Under the pieces are notes generated by a model, which was not told the DNA's origin, did not search any database, and worked only from the letters and a program-made list of their open reading frames with translations. The translations under genes were made by a program, and so were the position numbers. 41,975 bases of DNA, from positions 1 through 41,975 of the IMG/VR virus record IMGVR_UViG_3300047469_000380. One strand, given 5' to 3'. This DNA is from a virus. Numbering within the stretch: the first letter of the stretch is position 1; every line of letters begins with the position of its first letter. Shown piece after piece: positions 14,893 to 23,941 of the stretch.

Positions 14893-16908
14893 ATGCCTGC
14901 TGAATATTCCAACGGCGCAAAGGTGTACCGCGAAGGGTATTACCGTGGGCTGCGTCCAGAGCCTGCTCTCTGGGTCGATGAGTGGGCCGACGAGTACATG
15001 CGGATCCCGCGCGACACCGGCGCGGCGGAACCCGGTAAATACCGTACGTCGCGCACCCCCTATGCTCGCGAGCCAATGCAATGCTTGTCTCCTTCGCATC
15101 GGTGTAAGCGCGTGATCACCATGGTCGCCTCGCAGCTCATGAAGACGCAGATTGCCTTGAACTGGATCGGCGGCCTGATCCATATGGCACCGTCCAACAT
15201 CCTGACTCTGCTGCCGAGCCTTGGCCTGGCCAAGCGGGTGTCGTCGCGGATCAGCAAGACCATCAAGGCCACGCCCGTGCTTCGTGAGCGCGTGGCGACC
15301 GGGAGCGGGGCGATCAACACCATGGACACTAAAGAGTTCGAGGGTGGTTCTCTGTACGTCACCACCGCTGGCTCTGCGGCTAACCTATCGGAGCTGTCGG
15401 CGCGTTACGTTTACGGCGACGAGATCGACCGCTGGGAAGTGGACATAGGTGAAGAGGGCGACCCCATCGAGCTGGCGGAAACCCGAGCCAGTACCTTTGG
15501 CCGCAACGCGAAGTTTTATTTCTCCAGTTCGCCGACGATCAAGGGCGCCTCGCGGATTGCCGACCTGTTCGAGGGCAGCGATCAGCGTTATTACTACGTA
15601 CCGTGCCCGACATGCGGGCACATGCAAGCCCTGGAGTGGGAACGACTGCACTACTCGAAGGACTACAGCGTCGCGCATTACCAGTGCGCCGGCCCTGAGT
15701 GTGACGTGCTGATCGAGGAACACCACAAGGGCGAGATGCTCGCCAAAGGCGAATGGCGCGCGCATGCCGAGGGCGATGGCGAGACGGTGGGCTTCCACCT
15801 CAATGCGCTGTATTCGCCGCCGGGCTGGACGGACTGGAAGTTACTGGCCAAGCAATTCGAAAAGGCCAAGAAGGCCCAGGCCAAAGGCGATCTTGAGCCC
15901 ATGCAGGTGTTCTACAACACCCGTCTGGCGAAGGTCTGGGACAGCGCGCAGGAGCAAACCAAGGCTGATACGCTGAGGATGCGGGCGCGGCTGGAGGACT
16001 TTACCCTCGGCTCGCTATCGGCCGCGGTGATGATGATCACCGGCTCCGTCGACGTTCAAGCTAATCGCCTGGAGTTCATGGCCATGGGCTGGGGCGTCGG
16101 CATGGAGCGCTGGGTTGTTGACTACCAAGTGGTCTCGGGCGATCCCGCAGACGAACGCACCTGGGCGGCGCTGGACGAATTGCTCAAGGCTAAGTACCAC
16201 CATCCGTGCGGGGTCAGCTTGGGCATTCTTGCCGTAGCCGTCGATTCCGGCGGCCGCCACACCGATGAGGTCTACCAGTTCTGCCGCGTTCGCCGCTGGC
16301 GAAATGTGTTCGCCATCAAGGGGGCGAGTAAGCCTGGTAAACCGGTGATTGCCCAGCGCCCGTCGATGGTCGACGTAACCTGGAAAGGCCAGACCGAACG
16401 CAACGGTGCCGAGCTGTGGTTTGTCGGTACCGACACGGCCAAGGACTGGATCTACAACCGCTACCCGTTCGAATCTGGACCGGGCGCACTGCACTTTGCC
16501 AACGACTTGCCGGATGACTTTTTCACTCAGTGTGTGGCCGAGCGCAAGGTCGCCCGCTACGTGCGGGGACACAAACGCATTGAGTGGGTCAAAGGCAAGG
16601 CCGAGCGCAACGAAGCGCTCGACCTGATGGTGTACTGCCTGGCCATGGCGCATTACCTAGGCCTCAACCGCTACAAGGAACACGACTGGGAGCGAGTGCG
16701 TCAGTCCCTGGCGCAGTCTCGTTTGTTCGACGAAGCGTCAGGCATCAAGCCGGTTCAAGGCGAGCGGGTCAGTAACACCGGACAAGCAACATCAGTTGCC
16801 GCACCACAACTGGCCTCGCAACCCACTGCCCCAGCCGCGCAATCGCGACCTGCCGCTCCGCCACCTCAGCGCCGCAGCTCTAGCAGCGGCTATTTGAAGA
16901 GGCGTTAA
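14893..16908 (+). CDS. terminase large subunit, GpA family
   Basis: The 671-residue motor cuts and pumps DNA into proheads. The lambda GpA signature is clear: adapted Walker A SQLMKTQIALNW near 77-88, Walker B VYGDEIDRW near 172-180, a coupling motif FSSSPTI around 213-219, and a CPTCGHMQ zinc-like finger near 239. The nuclease half (about 370-600) has DVQANRLEF and VDSGGRHTDEVY. The C-terminal tail is rich in Ala, Pro and Gln. Length and order match lambda gpA (641 aa). Confidence 0.95.
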   Translation: MPAEYSNGAKVYREGYYRGLRPEPALWVDEWADEYMRIPRDTGAAEPGKYRTSRTPYAREPMQCLSPSHRCKRVITMVASQLMKTQIALNWIGGLIHMAPSNILTLLPSLGLAKRVSSRISKTIKATPVLRERVATGSGAINTMDTKEFEGGSLYVTTAGSAANLSELSARYVYGDEIDRWEVDIGEEGDPIELAETRASTFGRNAKFYFSSSPTIKGASRIADLFEGSDQRYYYVPCPTCGHMQALEWERLHYSKDYSVAHYQCAGPECDVLIEEHHKGEMLAKGEWRAHAEGDGETVGFHLNALYSPPGWTDWKLLAKQFEKAKKAQAKGDLEPMQVFYNTRLAKVWDSAQEQTKADTLRMRARLEDFTLGSLSAAVMMITGSVDVQANRLEFMAMGWGVGMERWVVDYQVVSGDPADERTWAALDELLKAKYHHPCGVSLGILAVAVDSGGRHTDEVYQFCRVRRWRNVFAIKGASKPGKPVIAQRPSMVDVTWKGQTERNGAELWFVGTDTAKDWIYNRYPFESGPGALHFANDLPDDFFTQCVAERKVARYVRGHKRIEWVKGKAERNEALDLMVYCLAMAHYLGLNRYKEHDWERVRQSLAQSRLFDEASGIKPVQGERVSNTGQATSVAAPQLASQPTAPAAQSRPAAPPPQRRSSSSGYLKRR

Positions 16909-16909
16909 C

Positions 16910-17350
16910 TCAAGTAGTCAGGCCAATCATTGGACTTATGATCCGCGCGCCAAGCCCAAGTGCTTGGGACACAAGGCCGCGGGCAACTTCTTTGCCTCCT
17001 TCCTTGGCAGTGTTTGTTAGCTCTTCACCGATGGAAGTTTTTGAATTCACGCTGTCGGGTACGGCTTTTAATACCTCAAGCCCTTTCGCGGTTAGAACGG
17101 CATTGTCGATACGCATGTACGGGTAGAGCTCGCAAGTTAAATAACCTGCTTGCATCAGCCAGTTGGCTGTGGCGATGAAAAATTCAGCGTCTTCTGTCGG
17201 CACATCCATTTGATGCTCTTCGTCGAAATACAGAGCGGTTTCGACGATGGCTTCGGCCATCAGTGTTTGGGGTAGAGGAAAACTCTGGTAAAGCTCGGCA
17301 AATATCTTGCCGGTAATGTCGTCGAATTTTTCAATGTTGGAGACAGCCAT
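16910..17350 (-). CDS. hypothetical moron on the opposite strand inside the head operon
   Basis: The product (146 aa) starts MAVSNIEKFDDITGKIFAEL. Its middle (ATANWLMQAGYLTCELY then MRIDNAVLTAKGLEVLKAVP) resembles a winged-helix pattern with a final LTxKGxxxL helix. The C-terminus (VARGLVSQALGLGARIISPM) is glycine/alanine-rich and amphipathic. It is encoded against all surrounding head genes and begins two bases after 17348, so its ATG and the ATG of the next rightward gene share the four bases CATG. Its 3' end is two bases from the terminase stop. Function unknown; a gene expressed in the lysogen (regulation, exclusion, defence) is inference. Confidence 0.7.
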   Translation of the reverse strand: MAVSNIEKFDDITGKIFAELYQSFPLPQTLMAEAIVETALYFDEEHQMDVPTEDAEFFIATANWLMQAGYLTCELYPYMRIDNAVLTAKGLEVLKAVPDSVNSKTSIGEELTNTAKEGGKEVARGLVSQALGLGARIISPMIGLTT

Positions 17351-17600
17351 GTCACAGAACTCCGAAGAAAAAGCACAACAAGTGCAAAAAGTAAAAGCCG
17401 CCGCCGAACTCCAGCACGAACTTCGACGGGTAGCGGCTGATCAGTTAACAGGACGAATGGACTGGGTCCGCGCACGCACCTACTGGCGCACTCGCTTGGT
17501 GGATATTCCACCGGAGGAGCTGGCTGACGCACTGACCCATGTCCTGGCGGGTGGCAGCTTTCGGCAAGAGATCCTGTCGCGAAACCAAAACTTCGTCTGA
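17349..17600 (+). CDS. hypothetical protein upstream of gpW-like gene
   Basis: This 83-residue helical protein starts MSQNSEEKAQQVQKVKAAAE and carries DIPPEELADALTHVLAGGSF. Basic and acidic residues alternate through the first half. An upstream in-frame start would lie inside the opposing gene. No known family was recognised; small proteins in this slot occur before gpW in lambda-type operons. Confidence 0.6.
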   Translation: MSQNSEEKAQQVQKVKAAAELQHELRRVAADQLTGRMDWVRARTYWRTRLVDIPPEELADALTHVLAGGSFRQEILSRNQNFV

Positions 17601-17645
17601 AGGTTTTTACATCACACCGTCATTCCTCCGCTAGAGCAAACACTC

Positions 17646-17852
17646 ATGTCATTTACCCAAAAGCACCTCGACGCGGTTGAGGCGGCCATTGCGCGCGGTG
17701 AAAAAATCGTGCGCTACACCGACCGCACCGTCGAGTACCGCACAGTCGATGAGCTGCTCAAGGCGCGCGAAGAGATTCGTTCATCGTTGATCAACGCTGC
17801 TGGACCGCGCTCACGCGTGGTCAGGTTATCCCACGGAGGCAAGGGACTCTAA
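17646..17852 (+). CDS. head-tail joining protein, gpW-like
   Basis: The protein is 68 residues, the size of lambda gpW (68). It begins MSFTQKHLDAVEAAIARGEK, has a beta-hairpin IVRYTDRTVEYRTVDELLKA, and a basic, helical C-terminus. It should bind the portal after packaging so that tails can attach. The stop TAA overlaps the portal start by one base (TAATG). Confidence 0.82.
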   Translation: MSFTQKHLDAVEAAIARGEKIVRYTDRTVEYRTVDELLKAREEIRSSLINAAGPRSRVVRLSHGGKGL

Positions 17853-19330
17853 TGGCTCGCTATCCGACGCTGACCCGTAACGGATTCGTGTTGCCATCCA
17901 ACATCAAGGCCAGTTACGAAGGCGCCGGAGAGGGCCGCCGCTCCACTGGCTGGGATGCTCCCGACAACGGAATTAACAGCATCAACACCCCAGCGCTGCG
18001 TAATCTGCGGTCGCGTTCACGGGCTGCAGTGCGCAATGATCCGTATGCCTTCAACGTGATCGACAAGCGCGTCAGCAACCTGATTGGCACTGGTATCAGC
18101 CCGCGGCCGACGACCGTCGATGATGCCTTACGCCAACTGCTACAGGAGCTGTGGGGGGATTGGGTTGATGAATCGGACGCCGATGAGCGTACCGACTTTT
18201 ATGGCCAGCAAGCCCTGGTGGCGCGCACGGTGGAAACGTCGGGCGAATGCTTTGTCCGGTTGCGCCCGCGCAGCCTGGACGAAGGCCTCGCGGTGCCGTT
18301 GCAGCTGCAGATTCTGGCCCCGGAATTCGTGCCGCATGACAAGTTCGAAACCAGCAAAAACGGCAACCTCATCCGCGCCGGCATTGAGTTCACGCCCGGC
18401 GGCAAGCGGGTGGCGTACTGGATGTACCTGGCGCACCCGCGGGATGCCTCGTCGCTGAACGCCGGCTACAACCAATTGGTGCGGGTGCCGGCGGCGCAGG
18501 TGCTGCACATTTTTGAGCCGATCGAGCCGGGCCAGCTGCGCGGTGTGCCGCGTTTGTCGCCGGTGCTCAAGCGCCTGCGCAGCCTCGACAACTATGATGA
18601 TGCGGTGTTGTTCCGCCAAGAGGTGGCCAACCTGTTCGCCGGGTTTATCAGTCGACCAGCCCCGGAGTCCGGCCCCGTGGTGCGGGATCCGTCCACCGGC
18701 TTGCCGCTGAACCTGGATCGTGATGGGTTCACGCCGATGGTTGCGCTGGAACCCGGCACCATGCAGGAGCTGGGACCGGGTGAAGAGGTGGAGTTCTCCA
18801 AGCCGCCGGACGCCGGTAATAACTATCCGGACTTCATGCGTCAGCAATTGATGGCTGCCGCAGCGGGCACTGCTACGCCTTACGAGATCCTCACCGGCGA
18901 CATGCGTGGGGTCAACGACCGGGCGCTGCGAGTGGTGCTCAATGAGTTTCGGCGCCGCCTGGAGCAACTGCAATTCGGGGTTTACGTCCACCAACTTTGC
19001 CGCCCGGTGCGGGCCGCCTGGATGGATATGGCCGTGCTGTCCGGCGCCCTGGTGCTGGAGGATTACACGCAGAAGCGCCGCCACTACTTGCGCACCCGTT
19101 GGATACCGCAAGGCTGGGCTTACATCCAGCCGGTGCAGGACGTACAGGCGCGGCGCATGGAAGTGCAGGCCGGGTTCGGCTCGCGCAGTGAAATGTGTTT
19201 ACGCAACGGCTATGACGCCGAAACAGTCGACACGGAGAACGCCGCCGATCTGGCGCGGGCCACTGCCCTTGGCCTTAATTACAACACTCTCGACGCTGTC
19301 GAACCGCACGACGACAAGGAACAACCATGA
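17852..19330 (+). CDS. portal protein, lambda gpB family
   Basis: The 492-residue protein forms the dodecameric ring at the head vertex. The N-terminus carries LRSRSRAAVRNDPYAFNVID, followed by GTGISPRP, and the middle has GELLxxFP-like LQILAPEFVPHDKF. A later part has RGVPRLSPVLKRLRSLDNYDD and DFMRQQLMAAAAGTATPYEI, all typical of lambda-type portals (lambda gpB, 533 aa). Its last four bases overlap the protease start (ATGA). Confidence 0.95.
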   Translation: MARYPTLTRNGFVLPSNIKASYEGAGEGRRSTGWDAPDNGINSINTPALRNLRSRSRAAVRNDPYAFNVIDKRVSNLIGTGISPRPTTVDDALRQLLQELWGDWVDESDADERTDFYGQQALVARTVETSGECFVRLRPRSLDEGLAVPLQLQILAPEFVPHDKFETSKNGNLIRAGIEFTPGGKRVAYWMYLAHPRDASSLNAGYNQLVRVPAAQVLHIFEPIEPGQLRGVPRLSPVLKRLRSLDNYDDAVLFRQEVANLFAGFISRPAPESGPVVRDPSTGLPLNLDRDGFTPMVALEPGTMQELGPGEEVEFSKPPDAGNNYPDFMRQQLMAAAAGTATPYEILTGDMRGVNDRALRVVLNEFRRRLEQLQFGVYVHQLCRPVRAAWMDMAVLSGALVLEDYTQKRRHYLRTRWIPQGWAYIQPVQDVQARRMEVQAGFGSRSEMCLRNGYDAETVDTENAADLARATALGLNYNTLDAVEPHDDKEQP

Positions 19331-20481
19331 GTAAAAAAGCGCTCCCGCGTATTTACGACAAAGCCGGCAAGCGCGTGTCGGTGCAGGATAAAACCTGGTA
19401 CGCCGTGCAAGCCAGCGGCGAAGCCGAGCAACGCACCATTGAAGTCTTCGTCTATGGCGAGATCGGCACCTGGGGCATCACGGCCAATCAGTTCGTGCAG
19501 GATTTGCGCGCCATGGATGACGGTGTGTCGCCGGTGCTTGCCGCCTTCAACAGTATCGGCGGCGACCTGTTCGACGGCCTGGCGATGCATAACGCACTGT
19601 CGCGCTTGGGCGCGCGTTGCACCGGGCGCATTGATGCGTTGGCCGCCAGCGCGGCAAGCGTGGCGGTGTGCGGCGCGCACAAGGTGGTTATTGCGGCCAG
19701 CGCTATGTTGATGATTCATAACCCCTGGACCTACGCGGCCGGGGACGCCGAAGATTTTCGCAAGGTCGCCGACGTGCTCGACCAGACCACGGAGGCGATC
19801 ATCGCGGCCTACAAGGCCAAGGCGCCGAACATCGACGAAGCCGAGCTGCGGCGCTTGGTCGCCGCTGAAACGTGGTTGACCGCCAGTGAGGCCGTGGCGC
19901 TGGGTCTGGCTGATGAAATCGGTGACGGCGTCAAGGTTAAGGCTTGCCTCGGCCAGGGGGCCGTATTGCAGCGTTACCAGCACGCACCCGCCGAGTTGCT
20001 GGCCCAGCTCGACGAACCGCCCGAACCGGATCCGCAGGTGGAGCCTGATGACCCGCCGCTGACGCCGCCCGTGGTCGACTCAACCCAATTGGCCTTGATG
20101 ATCACCCAGAAATGCGCCGAGGCCGGTATCAGCAACTTGATCGCGCCGTTGCTCAGCTCGACCAGGCTCGAAAGCGAAGCGATCGTCCAGGCCGGCCTGA
20201 CACGGGCCAAAGCGGTGAATGATTTGTGTGTGGCCGCCCGCTTGCCTGAGTTCAGTGCCGAGTACGTCGCTGCGGGCCTGGACGCACCAGCTGTTCGGGC
20301 GCGTCTGTTCGACAAGATCGTCACCAGCGGCAAGGGGTTTGAGATTGACAACAGCCTGCCGCTGGCTGCTGACCCGGCGCCGAAGGTACTGGCCAAACAA
20401 CCTGATCCCACCTCGATCTGGGCCGCTCGACAAGCCATCCAATCCGGAACCGCGCCGAGCGCGAAAGGAGCAAGACCATGA
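19327..20481 (+). CDS. head maturation protease, ClpP/SppA-like (lambda C analogue)
   Basis: The 384-residue protein cleaves scaffold and capsid components during head assembly. The N-terminal serine-protease domain has FNSIGGDLFDGLAMHNAL (75-91, oxyanion region), Ser108 in ALAASAASVA and His131 in MLMIHNPW, as in ClpP-like phage proteases. The C-terminal part (about 225-384), acidic then Ala-rich, is probably a scaffold-like extension, perhaps also made alone from an internal start as lambda Nu3 is. It overlaps portal and decoration genes as ATGA. Confidence 0.9.
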   Translation: MSKKALPRIYDKAGKRVSVQDKTWYAVQASGEAEQRTIEVFVYGEIGTWGITANQFVQDLRAMDDGVSPVLAAFNSIGGDLFDGLAMHNALSRLGARCTGRIDALAASAASVAVCGAHKVVIAASAMLMIHNPWTYAAGDAEDFRKVADVLDQTTEAIIAAYKAKAPNIDEAELRRLVAAETWLTASEAVALGLADEIGDGVKVKACLGQGAVLQRYQHAPAELLAQLDEPPEPDPQVEPDDPPLTPPVVDSTQLALMITQKCAEAGISNLIAPLLSSTRLESEAIVQAGLTRAKAVNDLCVAARLPEFSAEYVAAGLDAPAVRARLFDKIVTSGKGFEIDNSLPLAADPAPKVLAKQPDPTSIWAARQAIQSGTAPSAKGARP

Positions 20482-20819
20482 TCAAAAAAGAATCGGTTCA
20501 CGCCGGTGAGTTTCTGCTGTCGGAGGGCGCGGGAAACATTTCGCGAGAAACCATCAACGTGGCGGCCGGTCCTGCGCTTGGCGCAGGGCAGGTCCTTGGT
20601 CAGGTGACCCTTAGCGGTGAATTCGCGGCCTATGACCCGACGGCGGAAGACGGCAGCGAAGCGGCGGTGGCCATCCTCTTTGGGCCTTTGGGTGAGTCGG
20701 ACATTGTGCGGCGCGGCCGTGCTGTGGTGCGCTTGGCGGAAGTCAGTGAAGCACACCTGGTGGGGCTGGACCCTGACGCCGAGAGCGCACTGGCCAGCCA
20801 CTTCCTGATCGTCCGCTAA
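20478..20819 (+). CDS. head decoration protein, lambda gpD family
   Basis: The 113-residue protein contains HAGEFLLSEGAGNISRETI, then GQVLGQVTLSGEFAAYDPTA and EDGSEAAVAIL, the pattern of lambda gpD (110 aa), which binds the three-fold axes of the expanded head and stabilises it. The start overlaps the protease stop. Confidence 0.92.
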   Translation: MIKKESVHAGEFLLSEGAGNISRETINVAAGPALGAGQVLGQVTLSGEFAAYDPTAEDGSEAAVAILFGPLGESDIVRRGRAVVRLAEVSEAHLVGLDPDAESALASHFLIVR

Positions 20820-20840
20820 GACCATCAGCCCACTTTCAAC

Positions 20841-20863
20841 ACCCCGCCCTGAGCGGGGTTTTT
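20841..20863 (+). terminator. terminator-like hairpin between gpD and capsid genes
   Basis: ACCCCGC and GCGGGGT form a 7-bp stem with a 5-base loop and a T run. It sits 19 bases before the capsid start codon. Confidence 0.7.
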
Positions 20864-20881
20864 CATTTCTGGAGAGTACCT

Positions 20882-21877
20882 ATGGCCGATATCGCCATTT
20901 TTGACGATGAAGCATTTGCCGTCACCACGCTCACTGCGGCAATCAATGAACAACCCTATCTGCCGGGGCGCATCAGCGCGCTGGGCTTATTCCGTGAAGA
21001 AGGCATCACCACCCTGACCGTACAGATTGAAAAAGACGGCGACACCCTGGCGTTGGTGCCGGCGGGGGAGCGGGGCAGTTCTGGCCTGGTAGTCGCGGCC
21101 AGCAAACGCAACCTGATTCCGTTCAACACTGTGCACCTGCCGGAACGCTTCACCATCAAGGCCGACGAGATTCAGGGCATTCGCGCTTTTGGTACCCGGA
21201 CCGAATTGCAGGCGGTGCAGGACGTGGTCAATGCCCGCTTGGCGAAAGCGCGTCGCCAGCTGGATGCCACGCACGAATTCCAGCGCATGGGCGCGCTCAA
21301 CGGCTTGATCCTCGATGCCGATGGCCATACGCCGCTGTTGAACATCTACGATCGCTTCGGTGTCGAGCGTCAGACGCTGCCCATGGGCTTGGCCGATCCC
21401 AGCACGAAGCTGCGGGTGAAATGCATCGAAGCGCTGGACATGCAGGAAGACGCCTTGGGCAGCGTGACCAGTACCAGCTCGCGGGCTTTCTGCGGCAAGC
21501 ACTTCTGGAGCAAGCTGATTGTTCATAAGTCCGTCGAGGAAACGTACCTCAATAGTCAGCAAGCGTCGGCGTTGCGCGGTGATGCCCGGGAGAGTTTTGA
21601 ATTCGGCGGCATCATTTGGGAGCGCTACCGCGGCAAGGTGGCAGGTGTCTCGTTCATCCACGACGACAAGGCGTTGCTAATTCCCGAGGGCGTACCGGAT
21701 TTGTACATCTCGGTGTTTGCCCCGGCCGACTACATGGAAACGGTCAACACCCAGGGCATTCCCTACTACAGCATGATCGAGCCGCTGCCATTCAACAAAG
21801 GCATGGCCGGTGAAGCCCAGTCCAACCCGCTGCACCTGTGCACGCGTCCTCGCGCACAGATACTGCTGGAGCTCTGA
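20882..21877 (+). CDS. major capsid protein, lambda gpE family
   Basis: The 331-residue protein matches lambda-type E (HK97-fold) capsid proteins: FAVTTLTAAINEQPYLPGRI at the start, FREEGITTLTVQIE, VHLPERFTIKADEIQGIRAF, and a C-terminal LYISVFAPADYMETVNTQG with PYYSMIEPLPFNKG. Hundreds of copies form the shell. A GGAGAG site precedes the ATG, right after a hairpin that may cap or stabilise this heavily translated message. Confidence 0.95.
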   Translation: MADIAIFDDEAFAVTTLTAAINEQPYLPGRISALGLFREEGITTLTVQIEKDGDTLALVPAGERGSSGLVVAASKRNLIPFNTVHLPERFTIKADEIQGIRAFGTRTELQAVQDVVNARLAKARRQLDATHEFQRMGALNGLILDADGHTPLLNIYDRFGVERQTLPMGLADPSTKLRVKCIEALDMQEDALGSVTSTSSRAFCGKHFWSKLIVHKSVEETYLNSQQASALRGDARESFEFGGIIWERYRGKVAGVSFIHDDKALLIPEGVPDLYISVFAPADYMETVNTQGIPYYSMIEPLPFNKGMAGEAQSNPLHLCTRPRAQILLEL

Positions 21878-21879
21878 CC

Positions 21880-22200
21880 GTGGGCTTTCGCGAGCTGATC
21901 GCCGAGATCGACGCGGTGGTGTTCGAAAGCCTGGGTGACAGCGCCCGCATCGAGGGCCGGAACGAACCGGTCCTCGGCATGTTCGCCGCGCCCTGGCTGC
22001 AACCGAAGTTGGGCAAGCTCAATACCGGCCTGCGCGAGCCTCGGTTCGAGATCCGCGTCAGCGATTCGCAAGGTCTGACGCAAGGCCTGTTGGTCAGCAT
22101 CGATTTGCCCGCCTTGGACGGCGGGGGCGATTACGACCTGCTGCAGCTGGAGCCGAGCGGCGACGGTCTCGTCGCCTTGATTCTGAGGATGCGTGCATGA
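21880..22200 (+). CDS. head-tail attachment protein, FII-like
   Basis: The 106-residue product starts at GTG (VGFRELIAEIDAVVFESLGD), two bases after the capsid stop; the earlier in-frame ATG lies inside the capsid gene and is unlikely. A beta-rich segment (EIRVSDSQGLTQGLLVSIDL) follows. Size, place and composition fit lambda FII-like attachment proteins that seal the head neck. It overlaps the next gene as ATGA. Confidence 0.75.
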   Translation: MGFRELIAEIDAVVFESLGDSARIEGRNEPVLGMFAAPWLQPKLGKLNTGLREPRFEIRVSDSQGLTQGLLVSIDLPALDGGGDYDLLQLEPSGDGLVALILRMRA

Positions 22201-22856
22201 GTGTGGGTAGCTATTTCAAATCCTCAGCAGGCGGCGGGATGATCTCTATCCAGTCCTCGACCACAGACCTACAGGCGTTTCAGGATTTTGCCAAGTTGGT
22301 GCCCAAAGCTGCGGCCGTGGCTCACCGACGCGCGATCAACAAGACGCTGGGTTGGTTGCGTACGCACATTGCGCGAGCGGTGGGCAAACAAGAGCGGATA
22401 GCCATCGCTGCGGTTCGGCAACGCCTGCGGGTCTATCCGGTCGCAGGCCCGACGCTGTGCGGCAAGCTCTGGTTTGGCCTCAACGCGATCGAAGCCAGTC
22501 GCACCGGGCGGGCGCGGCCAACGAGCAGCGGTGTGTCAGTGGCCGGGCGGCGTTACCAGGGGGCCTTCCTTAAGAAAGTCTACGGCAACAAACCCGACAT
22601 CTGGATCCGTACCGCGAGCAAGCACTTTAACGCGAACGACTACCCCGCCAGCACCGTGTCGGCGGCTGGGGGTGTCAGCTCGGGGTGGATCGCTGAAAAC
22701 GGCGATCGCTTTCCGTTGGCCAAGGCCATGGTGTCACTAGAGCAAGCCCGTCCGCATTTCGACACGTGGATCAAGCGTGCCGATGCGCAGCTTCTGAAAG
22801 TCCTGCAACAAGAATTCAACTTTGAGCTACAGAAGTATCTCAAGAGGAACGTTTAA
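22197..22856 (+). CDS. minor tail/connector protein Z-like (GPZ)
   Basis: The 219-residue protein has a helical N-terminal half (FQDFAKLVPKAAAVAHRRAI, RTHIARAVGKQERIAIAAVR) and a basic, beta-prone C-terminal half. It matches prophage minor tail protein Z, which acts where the tail terminator meets the neck. The start is at the ATGA overlap. Confidence 0.75.
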   Translation: MSVGSYFKSSAGGGMISIQSSTTDLQAFQDFAKLVPKAAAVAHRRAINKTLGWLRTHIARAVGKQERIAIAAVRQRLRVYPVAGPTLCGKLWFGLNAIEASRTGRARPTSSGVSVAGRRYQGAFLKKVYGNKPDIWIRTASKHFNANDYPASTVSAAGGVSSGWIAENGDRFPLAKAMVSLEQARPHFDTWIKRADAQLLKVLQQEFNFELQKYLKRNV

Positions 22857-23371
22857 TGTCTGATGAATCTTTTAGCCTGAACCAGCTTTACCAGGCAGTC
22901 GAGCAACACCTGTCGACCCATCTGCCGGGGGTTAAGACAGTCAGTACATGGCCGAACATCCGGGACCGCATCGCGATACCAGCAGTATTTCTGGAGTTGG
23001 CTGAGATAGAGCCGGGGACCGACATCGGTACGGGCGAAACAACACTGGTGTGCAAGTTCGAGGCGCGCGTCATTGTTGACCCGATCCTGCCCTTTCATCA
23101 GCAGCAGGCGGTGCATCTGGCCACCCAGCTCGCTGTGATACTGCGGGCACAGACCTGGGGGCTGGAGGTTGAGCCGGCGGTATTTGTTCAAGCGATGCAA
23201 GATTGGACCCGGCCAGAATTGGACGGGTACACCATCTGGCTGGTGGAATGGACTCAACAGATTTACGTCGGTATCGAAGAATGGCCTTGGCCAGATGAGT
23301 CGCCAGGTTCGCTGTTGTTCGGCTTTAACGACGACGTCAAAGAGGATTTTGTCCCTGCGCAGGACCTATGA
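22856..23371 (+). CDS. tail terminator/completion-like protein
   Basis: The 171-residue protein starts one base into the previous stop (TAATG). The pattern SLNQLYQAVEQHLSTHLPGV, then IRDRIAIPAVFLELAEIEPG and VLxAQ-like LAVILRAQTWGLEV resembles tail completion proteins of the gpU/gp37 type that cap the tail end. The family is not certain; the place, between Z-like and the baseplate genes, supports a tail-neck role. Confidence 0.6.
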   Translation: MSDESFSLNQLYQAVEQHLSTHLPGVKTVSTWPNIRDRIAIPAVFLELAEIEPGTDIGTGETTLVCKFEARVIVDPILPFHQQQAVHLATQLAVILRAQTWGLEVEPAVFVQAMQDWTRPELDGYTIWLVEWTQQIYVGIEEWPWPDESPGSLLFGFNDDVKEDFVPAQDL

Positions 23372-23934
23372 GCGGCTACGCAACCGCCCAGCATGACCGC
23401 ATGTTGGCGGGGGTGGTCAAGGCTTGTTTTGTGGTATCGCTCGATCTGGCCGCCTCCCCACCGGTGTGTCGCGTGTCGGATGGCGAATGGACCAGCGCCT
23501 GGGTGCGCTGGCACAGCATCGCCGCCGGCAAGGCCAGGCACTGGCGGGCGCCGTCTATGGGCGAGCAGGGGACGTTGGTCAGTGCCAGCGGTGACGTGTC
23601 ACAAGGCACGTTTATCCCGGGCTTGTATGGCAACGCTGGCCCGCCGCCGGATAACCGCGATCATGTCGAGGTTTGGCGTTTCGACGATGGCGGCTCGCTG
23701 GTCTATGACTGGCAGGCCAAGAAGTACGCGATCACCGTGCCGACGGGGCAGGTGCTGGTCACCGTCGGCGGCTCAACGCTCTCCGTGACGGATAACGCCA
23801 TCACGGGGGAGGCCGTCGCGATCAACTTGAAAGGCAAAGTGAACATCGTCGGGCCGCTACACGTCACGCAAGACATCACCGGTGACGGGAAGATTCTCGA
23901 CACCGCGGGCAATAGCAAAAACCACACGCACTGA
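23368..23934 (+). CDS. baseplate assembly/spike protein V (P2 gpV-like)
   Basis: The 188-residue protein has the OB-fold segment MGEQGTLVSASGDVSQGTFI (about 68-87), a repeating beta-helix stretch (TVGGSTLSVTDNAITGEA), and ends in NSKNHTH. The C-terminal HxH is the iron-binding apex motif of P2-type membrane-piercing spikes. It is the first gene of the P2-order tail module, starting at an ATGA overlap. Confidence 0.88.
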   Translation: MSGYATAQHDRMLAGVVKACFVVSLDLAASPPVCRVSDGEWTSAWVRWHSIAAGKARHWRAPSMGEQGTLVSASGDVSQGTFIPGLYGNAGPPPDNRDHVEVWRFDDGGSLVYDWQAKKYAITVPTGQVLVTVGGSTLSVTDNAITGEAVAINLKGKVNIVGPLHVTQDITGDGKILDTAGNSKNHTH

Positions 23935-23941
23935 GGTGTAC

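Noticed and set aside
18140-19111. Leftward frame of 323 codons inside the portal gene
   Set aside because: It is a shadow of a GC-rich gene; the portal protein is unmistakable.
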